Made by a program: the position numbers and the translations under genes. The notes beneath the pieces are model-generated. The model had not been told where the DNA came from. It searched no databases and worked only from the letters and a program-made list of their open reading frames with translations. A DNA stretch of 64,000 nucleotides from Dechloromonas sp. UBA6271 (GTDB lineage: Bacteria > Pseudomonadota > Gammaproteobacteria > Burkholderiales > Rhodocyclaceae). Below, in pieces: positions 51,936 through 58,734 of this stretch (position 1 is its first letter; the number at the start of each line of letters is the position of its first letter). Location: NCBI GenBank assembly GCA_002440665.1, contig DJUX01000068.1, positions 31,117-95,116 on the forward strand. Direction: 5' to 3'.

Positions 51936-51951
51936 TGTGAAGGATTTCACA
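51936..51951. promoter_or_regulatory. CRP-type palindrome TGTGA-N6-TCACA
   Basis: TGTGA-AGGATT-TCACA fits the CRP/Vfr consensus exactly in both half sites. It lies 64 bases before the start of the P-domain PEP-CTERM gene, a position suited to activation if transcription begins about 20-30 bases upstream of the ATG. Confidence 0.5.
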
Positions 51952-52015
51952 ATCAATGCGAGGCGTCGCATATAGACTCAGGCCATGTCACAAATTCAAC
52001 TTACGGGGCACAGCG

Positions 52016-52666
52016 ATGACTGGTAAATTTAGATCGGCACTTATTGTCACTACGATGTTTACAGCGTTGGCTGGTCCCGCGTCGGCCGCAGTGGTCGGTA
52101 GCAACACCACAATCCAGACGATTGCCGACAATTCCACTATCAGCAGCAGTATCAACATTGGTACGCATGGCACCATCGGGTCGCTGGATATTTCGGTAGC
52201 AGTCGATCACACGTGGGTAGGCGATCTGATTTATCAACTGGTGCACGGGGGTACCAGCGTTACTTTGATGAATCGCCCTGGTGATTTCTTTGGCAGCATT
52301 CTTTTTGGGGATTCAACAAATCTCTCCGCGGATCATCCATTGACGTTCAGCGACGCGGCTTTGGTGGCTGCGGAAACTATAGGCGCAGGTTGTAATGACA
52401 ACCAGACGGTGGGAGTTCCGAATGGGTGCCGCAATACCTTGTTTATTCCGGAACAGGCGCTTAGTGCATTTTCGGGTGCTGACATATTCGGGGATTGGAT
52501 TCTGAGAATCAGTGACAACGCTGGGGGCGATACCGGCCAGCTTGCAAATTGGTCGCTGACCGCAAATGTGCGTAGTAGTGTTCCCGAACCCGGCTCGCTG
52601 GCCCTGCTGGGGCTGGCTCTGGGCGGCGTGGCAGCTTGCCGGCGCAAGCGCGTGGCAAGCGACTAA
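52016..52666 (+). CDS. Proprotein convertase P-domain protein with PEP-CTERM signal
   Basis: A 216-residue protein with signal peptide (cleavage near ASAA-VV), one P/Homo B domain at about residues 30-185 (HTWVGDLIYQLVHGG, FSGADIFGDWILRISDNAGGDTGQLANW in pieces) and a C-terminal PEP-CTERM signal (VPEPGSLALLGLALGG, then CRRKR). P domains usually stabilise proteases; here no protease domain is attached, so it is probably a structural or adhesive surface module. GGGG lies 9 bases before the ATG. A CRP-type site lies upstream and a terminator downstream. Confidence 0.9.
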   Translation: MTGKFRSALIVTTMFTALAGPASAAVVGSNTTIQTIADNSTISSSINIGTHGTIGSLDISVAVDHTWVGDLIYQLVHGGTSVTLMNRPGDFFGSILFGDSTNLSADHPLTFSDAALVAAETIGAGCNDNQTVGVPNGCRNTLFIPEQALSAFSGADIFGDWILRISDNAGGDTGQLANWSLTANVRSSVPEPGSLALLGLALGGVAACRRKRVASD

Positions 52667-52698
52667 CAACAATTCAGGGGAATTCCGGCTTTATATTG

Positions 52699-52744
52699 GG
52701 TTCATCGCGCCTTCTCCTGTCGGGCGAGATGAACCTTTTTATTT
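52699..52744 (+). terminator. Rho-independent terminator of the P-domain PEP-CTERM gene
   Basis: GGTTCATC...GATGAACC with an inner CGCC/GGGCG pairing is followed by TTTTTATTT, 33 bases after the stop. Confidence 0.8.
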
Positions 52745-52799
52745 CCCGCAGCTTGTCGTGTACTCTTTCGCCAAGGCGCTTTCCTTGGGAGGTTTGACG

Positions 52800-53075
52800 A
52801 TGGACGACCTGCAACAGCTGAAGCTGAAACCGACATTGAGCGTCCATGACGCTGCCCGGCTACTTTCCTCCGATGCCGTATCGCTGCGCGCTGCGGAAAT
52901 GCAGCTTGCCCTGGCGGTCGACCGCGGGGAGCTGACCGCGAACATCTTGCGCTGGGCGACCGAGCAGTGGGAAGGCGAGCGCCTCGAGGGCAACATCGAC
53001 CGCATGCGGACCTTCATCGAGCGCGTGGATCTGGATACTTGGCTCAAGGGTCAGGGCCGCTCGCTGCAGGGCTGA
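52800..53075 (+). CDS. Hypothetical protein
   Basis: A 91-residue protein rich in Leu, Asp and Arg, predicted helical, without signal peptide or membrane segment; it starts MDDLQQLKLKPTLSVHDAA. The second half (WATEQWEGERLEGNIDRM) is strongly charged. GGGAGG lies 7 bases before the ATG at 52800. No family recognised. It is convergent with the lipoprotein gene at 53118. Confidence 0.7.
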   Translation: MDDLQQLKLKPTLSVHDAARLLSSDAVSLRAAEMQLALAVDRGELTANILRWATEQWEGERLEGNIDRMRTFIERVDLDTWLKGQGRSLQG

Positions 53076-53117
53076 AGACGCCCGGCGGGAGGTCTATTCC
53101 AACTACTCGCCAGCCGC

Positions 53118-53624
53118 CTAGCGGCTGCAGACCTCGCGGAACCGCCTGAGCATGCCTTCGGTGTAGCTCTGGGTGGATCTGACCAGGCCGGTGCTGTTTT
53201 CGAACAGCACGTTGAAGCGCGCCGGCTCGTTCCAATCGTCGCAATAGCGCCATTCCCACACCAGTTCGTCGCGTCGCTCGAAATAGACGGTCCATTGCGG
53301 CTGCGACGGGCCCAGTATGCGCAGCACATCATCCTTGGTCATGCCCTGACGAATCAGGGCGAAATGCTTCATGTCGAGGACGCCGTTGAGGCTGGACATG
53401 ATGCCCTTGCTGTCGATCATCACCATGAAGGTGTTGAAGCCGGCCGGGCCGCGCGGGTAAGCCAGCAGCTCGCCACCACCGGGCTCTTGCCAGCGCATGG
53501 CGGGTTGCCCCATGAGTTGGATGACGTCGTCGGTAGTGCTGATGCCCGGTTTCAATCCGCGCCCGTCGTAGGACGCGCAGCCGGCAATGAAGAGGACGAA
53601 GATCAAGGCGAAGACGGATTTCAT
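53118..53624 (-). CDS. Lipoprotein, possibly BamE/SmpA-like fold
   Basis: A 168-residue lipoprotein with lipobox FIAGC (Cys16). The body has two copies of a pattern seen in SmpA/OmlA-type domains: LKPGISTTDDVIQLMGQPAMRW and IRQGMTKDDVLRILGPSQPQW (each quoted loosely), that is G-x-(S/T)xxDV-hxxhGxP. Proteins of this kind sit on the inner face of the outer membrane. The start overlaps the stop of the DUF4824-like gene. Confidence 0.8.
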   Translation of the reverse strand: MKSVFALIFVLFIAGCASYDGRGLKPGISTTDDVIQLMGQPAMRWQEPGGGELLAYPRGPAGFNTFMVMIDSKGIMSSLNGVLDMKHFALIRQGMTKDDVLRILGPSQPQWTVYFERRDELVWEWRYCDDWNEPARFNVLFENSTGLVRSTQSYTEGMLRRFREVCSR

Positions 53625-54520
53625 TGAGGTACCTCGCGGGAGTTGGCAGGGGGCGTCAGCGGGGCGCTTGCCGGCGGAGTCACTTCGGCGATCCATGGTT
53701 CGAGGCGCTGGCCGACGAACAGCGTCGCGCTGAAACGGTCGCCGCCGCCCGGTTCGCCACTGGCGCGCAGCGATTCGAGCGGGCCGCGCAGTGCGTGCGG
53801 GACATGGACCGGACCGCTGCCGACGCGCGTGATGTAGCCGGTCATCTGCGGCTGGCCGGGGCCGCGGTCGCGCATGCCGGGCCGCACCGTGCCGCGCAGC
53901 AGCATGAAGCGGCTGCGGTCGGGGTATTTCTGGCGCAAGGCGCCGGCGTCCAGTCCGGCATCGATGACGAAAAGCCGGCTGTTGGTATTTTCTTCCTGGG
54001 TCAATGCGTCCTGGGCGCGCTTGGCGCGGCCGGCGAATTCCTTGCTGTCGACGTTTGCTGCGGCCGCCGCCGCATGGCGCGCGGCGTTTTCCCGCGCCTT
54101 TGCGAGCGCCCGCTGCGCCGCCGGTCCGTCCAGTTCGAGGACGAAGACTGCTTCACGCGGCAACTGCCGGGTATAGCGCCGGCGCCCGCTGTCCGAGGCG
54201 ATGTCGTCGAGTGTGAAGCCGAGCGCCTGCATGCGGGCGCCGTCGAGCCATTCCGGTGTGCCGCCGTTGACGGTGTAGCCGCTGACGAATTCTCCGGCCT
54301 CGCGGTCGGCGACGCGCCAGTTCAGGTTGAGCGCCAGGCCGCTGTTTTCGCGGTTGCGCAGGGCGCGCCAGGGCAGCCCCAGTTCGCGCTCGCTGAGGGT
54401 CAGGGTGCTTTCGGGGGCGGCTGCGCGATTCCACCAGACGCCGCCGAGGGCGACGGCATTGGTCAGGGCGATCAGGCCGAGGCCGATGCCCAGAGTGTGG
54501 CCGCGCGACCAGGCCTTCAT
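53621..54520 (-). CDS. DUF4824 family protein
   Basis: A 299-residue protein with one N-terminal membrane helix (residues about 8-28) and a periplasmic body. It has the repeat-type element LPREAVFVLELDGPAAQRAL and a long Ala-rich helix with ANVDSKEF. It matches my recollection of the DUF4824 family, which is regularly encoded next to DUF2157 membrane proteins, as here. Function unknown. The start overlaps the stop of the DUF2157 gene (ATGA), and its stop overlaps the lipoprotein start, so the three are translationally coupled. Confidence 0.75.
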   Translation of the reverse strand: MKAWSRGHTLGIGLGLIALTNAVALGGVWWNRAAAPESTLTLSERELGLPWRALRNRENSGLALNLNWRVADREAGEFVSGYTVNGGTPEWLDGARMQALGFTLDDIASDSGRRRYTRQLPREAVFVLELDGPAAQRALAKARENAARHAAAAAANVDSKEFAGRAKRAQDALTQEENTNSRLFVIDAGLDAGALRQKYPDRSRFMLLRGTVRPGMRDRGPGQPQMTGYITRVGSGPVHVPHALRGPLESLRASGEPGGGDRFSATLFVGQRLEPWIAEVTPPASAPLTPPANSREVPQ

Positions 54521-55605
54521 GGCGCTCCCTCCGCTGGGGCTGGGCGGATGGTCTGGCGCAGGCGGTTGAGGATGAGCAGGATGAGCACCGCTGTCAGGCC
54601 GATGACGAGGAAGAACAGGTATTTCGGCATGATCTCCCACCACCATTCGTAGAACTTGGTGTACAGGAAAATGACGAAAAAGACGATGCCGGTATTGACC
54701 GTTTCCGGCCAGCCACGGCGGGCGCCGAGCCAGATGACGAGCGCGCCGGCGACGAAGCCGGCGACCTGGTAGGCGTTCTGGATCGTCCGTGGCGCAGCAT
54801 CGAAATAGCTGCCGTAAGCCCAGTGGCTGAGCACCAGCATCGGGACGAACAGGCAGAGCAGGCCGAAGATCCGGTAGAGCGGCGCAAAGCCGCTGAAGCG
54901 CCGGTGCGGGACGAGCAGCGGGAAGGCGAAGAGCAGCGCGGCGACCGGGAAGAAGTTTTCCGGGCGCTCGCCGGCGTGCAGCCAGTAGATGCCGTTCCAT
55001 GTGCCGACCCGCGCCTGCACCCAGGCGATGACGCAGCAGATGCCGGCGACCAGCAGCAGGCGCAGGTCGCAGGTGTAGGCGAGCAGGAAGGCCATCGCTG
55101 CCCACGGCAGCAGGGCGTTGTCGGTCGGCGTGACGTTGAAGATCTGGCCGAGCATCGAGACGTTCAGCACGAAGCTGGCGAAGGCGACCAGCGCCGCCAG
55201 CTTGGTGAAGTAGCCGGTGGCGTCGCGTCCCTGAATCCACAGCGTCAGCCCGAAGGTGGCGAGCGAACTGGCGATCAGGATGGCGACCTGGGCGCTTTCG
55301 CCGAAGTGGCCCCAGAACTGGTAGAAGAGGAAGAAGACGCTGGCCGCCAGCGCCAGCGCGCCGAGGAAGGAGGCGGCACGCATGCCGAGCGACAGTTGCT
55401 TGGCGCGGCTGTCGCGGTCGACGTCGAAAAGCGAGGCAAATTCGGCCAGCAGCCGTTCGTGGTACGTGCGCACCGCTGCCTGCTGAGCGGCGTCGAGACG
55501 CAGGATGCCCGCGTCGGTCAGGCGCGCGAGTTCATCACGGAAGGTGCGGATGTCGTCGACGCGCTGCTGCGCCTCGGCGCGCGACGGTGTGCCCGGTTCA
55601 GGCAT
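54517..55605 (-). CDS. DUF2157 domain membrane protein
   Basis: A 362-residue protein with an N-terminal soluble helical region (about residues 1-70) followed by about ten membrane helices. The soluble part matches the DUF2157 pattern (LARLTDAGILRLDAAQQAAV). Function unknown. The start overlaps the end of ribE by 8 bases. A dispersed-motif copy encodes residues about 53-65, just before the first helix. Confidence 0.78.
   Translation of the reverse strand: MPEPGTPSRAEAQQRVDDIRTFRDELARLTDAGILRLDAAQQAAVRTYHERLLAEFASLFDVDRDSRAKQLSLGMRAASFLGALALAASVFFLFYQFWGHFGESAQVAILIASSLATFGLTLWIQGRDATGYFTKLAALVAFASFVLNVSMLGQIFNVTPTDNALLPWAAMAFLLAYTCDLRLLLVAGICCVIAWVQARVGTWNGIYWLHAGERPENFFPVAALLFAFPLLVPHRRFSGFAPLYRIFGLLCLFVPMLVLSHWAYGSYFDAAPRTIQNAYQVAGFVAGALVIWLGARRGWPETVNTGIVFFVIFLYTKFYEWWWEIMPKYLFFLVIGLTAVLILLILNRLRQTIRPAPAEGAP
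55411..55447 (+). repeat. Dispersed uptake-signal-like motif, copy 16
   Basis: Core TGTCGCGGTCGAC (one mismatch), then GTCG, AAAAGCGAGGC and AAATT, inside the DUF2157 gene. Confidence 0.7.
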
Positions 55606-56194
55606 CCGGTTCGGCGTTCAGCAGGCGTTCGCAGTAGCGGGCGATCAGATCGACTTCCAGATTGACCCGGCTACCCTGCTTGAGTTGATTCAGCGTCGTG
55701 TTTTCCAGCGTGTGCGGGATCAGGTTGATGGTGAAGATTTCGCCGGCGACCTCGTTGGTCGTCAGGCTGGTGCCGTTGATGGTGATCGAACCCTTGCGCG
55801 CGATGTACTTCGCCAGTTCATGCGGCGCCTGGATTTCCAGCAGGCGGTTGTCGCCGACCGGGTCGAAGCGCAGCACCGTGCCGACGCCGTCGACGTGCCC
55901 GGAAACGAGATGGCCGCCGAGGCGGTCGGCGAGGCGCAGCGCCTTTTCCAGGTTGATTTCTCCCGGCGCATCGAGGCCGACGGTGCACGAAAGCGTCTCC
56001 GGCGAGACGTCGACCATGAAGTGATTGCCGTCGTGGGCCACGACCGTCAGGCAGACGCCGTTGCAGGCGATGGAGTCGCCGAGGGCGACGTCGTCGAGGC
56101 CGAGATTACCGGCTTCGACATGCAGACGAAAACCGGCTTCGCGCGCGGTGAGATGGGAGATGCGGCCGACTGCGGCAATGATTCCGGAGAACAT
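55598..56194 (-). CDS. ribE: Riboflavin synthase, alpha subunit
   Basis: A 198-residue riboflavin synthase of the two-barrel type. The start MFSGIIAAVG is the family N-terminus; the internal repeat is seen in SIACNGVCLTVV with SHLVSGHVDG and SITINGTSLTTN. It joins two lumazine molecules to riboflavin. The start at 56194 is preferred to a GTG at 56203 because MFSGI is invariant. It stands apart from other rib genes and leads the DUF2157/DUF4824/lipoprotein chain. Its upstream region has no clear FMN riboswitch. Confidence 0.96.
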   Translation of the reverse strand: MFSGIIAAVGRISHLTAREAGFRLHVEAGNLGLDDVALGDSIACNGVCLTVVAHDGNHFMVDVSPETLSCTVGLDAPGEINLEKALRLADRLGGHLVSGHVDGVGTVLRFDPVGDNRLLEIQAPHELAKYIARKGSITINGTSLTTNEVAGEIFTINLIPHTLENTTLNQLKQGSRVNLEVDLIARYCERLLNAEPDA

Positions 56195-56320
56195 GGGAGA
56201 CACCGTTTCAACAAAAATCCAACTTTATCACGCTCCCTTGATCGCGCGGCTTGCAGGGATGCCAGGTTGGTAATAGGGTCTTCACCTTTGCATAATCGAT
56301 TCACCAAAGGGAGAGAGACA

Positions 56321-57460
56321 ATGAAGAAAACCATCCTCGCCACGCTGCTTTCGGCCCTCGCTGCGAGCGCCTTCGCCGACCTCAACGTCGGCGTCACGCT
56401 GTCCGCCACCGGCCCTGCTGCGTCGCTCGGCATCCCTGAAAAGAACACCATCGATCTGCTGCCGAAGACCATTGCCGGGCAGAGGGTCAATTACATCGTG
56501 CTCGACGACGCTTCCGACACGACAACGGCGGTCAAGAACGCCCGCAAGCTGATCAGCGAGAACAGGGTGGATGTGATCATCGGCTCGACGACGACGCCCA
56601 ACTCGCTGGCCATGATCGACGTCGCCGCCGAGAGCGAGACGCCGATGATCGCCATGGCGGCGTCGGCACGCATCGTCGAACCGATGGACGACAAGCGGAA
56701 ATGGGTGTTCAAGACGCCGCAGAACGATGCACAGATGGCGACGGCGATTGTCGAGCACATGACCAGCAACAACGTGCAGACTGTTGCGTATATCGGCTTC
56801 TCCGACGCCTATGGCGAAGGCTGGTGGAACGAGTTCTCGAAGATCGCCCTGGCGCGCAAGCTCAAGCTGGTGGCCAACGAGCGTTTCAACCGCACCGACA
56901 CCTCGGTCACCGGGCAGGTACTCAAGGTGCTTGCCGCCAAGCCGGATGCGGTGCTGATCGGCGGCGCCGGCACGCCGGCCGCCCTGCCCCAGCGCTCGCT
57001 CAAGGAAAAGGGTTTCAAGGGCATCATTTACCAGACGCACGGGGTCGCCAACAACGACTTCCTGCGCGTCTGCGGCAAGGATTGCGAAGGGACGGTGCTG
57101 CCGACCGGTCCGGTGCTGGTTGCCGCCCAGTTGCCGGCCGACAACCCGGTCAAGAAATCCGCTCTTGAATACGTTACCAAGTACGAAGCAGCCTACGGCC
57201 CGGGCAGCGTTACGGCATTCGGCGGCTATGCCTGGGATGCCGGTCTGTTGCTCACCAATGCGGTTCCGGTTGCGTTGAAAAAGGGCCAGCCCGGCAGCAA
57301 GGAATTCCGCCTGGCCCTGCGCGATGCGCTGGAAGCCACCAAAAACCTGCCCGCCTCGCACGGCGTTTTCAACATGAGCGCCAACGATCACCTCGGCTTC
57401 GATCAGCGCGCCCGGGTCATGGTCAAAGTCGAAAACGGCACCTGGAAACTCGTCAAGTGA
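56321..57460 (+). CDS. Branched-chain amino-acid type ABC substrate-binding protein, copy 1
   Basis: A 379-residue periplasmic binding protein of the Leu/Ile/Val (LivJ-like) family, with signal peptide (cleavage near AFA-DL), GATTTPNSL-like loop IIGSTTTPNSLAM, and VAYIGFSDAYGEGWW. It is close to the second copy at 57550 over its whole length, a recent tandem duplication. It differs by a cysteine pair (VCGKDCEG, about residues 249-253) that copy 2 lacks. AGGGAGAGAG precedes the ATG. The ABC genes follow. Confidence 0.92.
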   Translation: MKKTILATLLSALAASAFADLNVGVTLSATGPAASLGIPEKNTIDLLPKTIAGQRVNYIVLDDASDTTTAVKNARKLISENRVDVIIGSTTTPNSLAMIDVAAESETPMIAMAASARIVEPMDDKRKWVFKTPQNDAQMATAIVEHMTSNNVQTVAYIGFSDAYGEGWWNEFSKIALARKLKLVANERFNRTDTSVTGQVLKVLAAKPDAVLIGGAGTPAALPQRSLKEKGFKGIIYQTHGVANNDFLRVCGKDCEGTVLPTGPVLVAAQLPADNPVKKSALEYVTKYEAAYGPGSVTAFGGYAWDAGLLLTNAVPVALKKGQPGSKEFRLALRDALEATKNLPASHGVFNMSANDHLGFDQRARVMVKVENGTWKLVK

Positions 57461-57474
57461 CTCCCGTTCTTACC

Positions 57475-57506
57475 CGCTGCAAGGCCCGGAAGGGCGCCTT
57501 GCAGCG
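57475..57506 (+). promoter_or_regulatory. Hairpin between the two binding-protein genes
   Basis: CGCTGCAAGG and CCTTGCAGCG form a 10-base-pair stem with a loop of 12 bases, 15 bases after the first stop. There is no T-run. Such hairpins often block 3' decay, so the upstream mRNA segment would be more abundant than the transporter part. Confidence 0.6.
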
Positions 57507-57549
57507 TGGTAGACTGCCGCCTTTTGCCGCTGTCCTCCGGAGATAACAA

Positions 57550-58689
57550 GTGTCCAAAAAGCTGACGCTGGCTGTTCTGGCAGTCCTGTCCACCGCCGCA
57601 CTGGCCGACATCAACGTCGGCGTTTCGCTATCTGCTACCGGCCCGGCAGCCTCGCTCGGCATTCCGGAAAAGAACACCATCGCCCTGCTGCCGACCACCA
57701 TCGGCGGCCAGAAGGTCAATTACATCGTTCTCGACGATGCCACCGACCCGACGGCGGCGACCAAGAACATCAAGAAGCTGGTCAGCGAGAACAAGGTCGA
57801 CGTGGTGATCGGTTCGACGACGACACCCAATTCGCTGGCGATGACGGATGTTGCGGTCGACAACGAAACACCGCTGATTTCCATGGCCGGCTCGGCGATC
57901 GTCGTCGAACCGATGGATGCCAAGCGCCAGTGGGTGTTCAAGACGGCCCAGAACGACGCCCACATGGCGACCGCCATCGTCCAGCACATGACCGACAAGG
58001 GGGTGCAGAACGTCGCCTTCATCGGTTTCGCCGATGCCTATGGCGAAGGCTGGTACAAGGAATTCGCCAAGATCGCCGAGGCGCGCAAGCTGAAGGTCGT
58101 CGCCAGCGAGCGCTACCAGCGCAACGACACCTCGGTGACTGGCCAGATCCTCAAGATCATGGCCGCCAAGCCGGATGCCGTGCTGATCGGCGGCGCCGGC
58201 ACGCCGGCCGCGCTGCCGCAGAAGACGTTGAAGGAAAAAGGCTACAAGGGCCTGATCTACCAGACACATGGGGTCGCCAACAACGATTTTCTGCGTGTCG
58301 GTGGCAAGGATGTCGAGGGCGCCTTCCTGCCGGTCGGCCCGATGGTCGTCGCGGCGCAACTGCCGGCCGACAACCCGGTCCGCAAGTCGGCACTGGAATA
58401 TGTGACCAAGTACGAGGCGGCGCACGGCAAGGGCAGTGTCAGTTCGTTCGGCGGCCATGCCTGGGATGCCGGTGTGCTGCTGCAGTACGCCATTCCGCTG
58501 GCGCTCAAGAAAGGGCAGCCGGGGACCAAGGAATTCCGCAAGGCGCTGCGCGATGCGCTGGAGTCCGCCAAGAACCTGCCGGCCGCGCACGGCATCTTCA
58601 ACATGTCGCCGAACGATCACCAGGGCTTCGACCAGCGCGCCCGGGTCATGGTGACCATAGAAAACGGTGCCTGGAAACTCGTGAAGTAA
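57550..58689 (+). CDS. Branched-chain amino-acid type ABC substrate-binding protein, copy 2
   Basis: 379 residues from a GTG at 57550 (CGGAG upstream). It is collinear with copy 1 without gaps, with signal peptide ending near ALA-DI. It carries the motif VVIGSTTTPNSLAM and the loop VGGKDVEG in place of the cysteine pair. Two binding proteins feeding one translocator often differ in ligand choice; which amino acid or amide each binds cannot be told from the sequence. Confidence 0.92.
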   Translation: MSKKLTLAVLAVLSTAALADINVGVSLSATGPAASLGIPEKNTIALLPTTIGGQKVNYIVLDDATDPTAATKNIKKLVSENKVDVVIGSTTTPNSLAMTDVAVDNETPLISMAGSAIVVEPMDAKRQWVFKTAQNDAHMATAIVQHMTDKGVQNVAFIGFADAYGEGWYKEFAKIAEARKLKVVASERYQRNDTSVTGQILKIMAAKPDAVLIGGAGTPAALPQKTLKEKGYKGLIYQTHGVANNDFLRVGGKDVEGAFLPVGPMVVAAQLPADNPVRKSALEYVTKYEAAHGKGSVSSFGGHAWDAGVLLQYAIPLALKKGQPGTKEFRKALRDALESAKNLPAAHGIFNMSPNDHQGFDQRARVMVTIENGAWKLVK

Positions 58690-58734
58690 GCGCCCGCTCG
58701 CGCTGTCGCGGCTGCACGACAGTCGTTTCCGCTC

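Noticed and set aside
56195..56320. FMN riboswitch upstream of ribE
   Set aside because: The region between ribE and the divergent binding-protein gene is only about 126 bases and lacks the conserved FMN aptamer elements.
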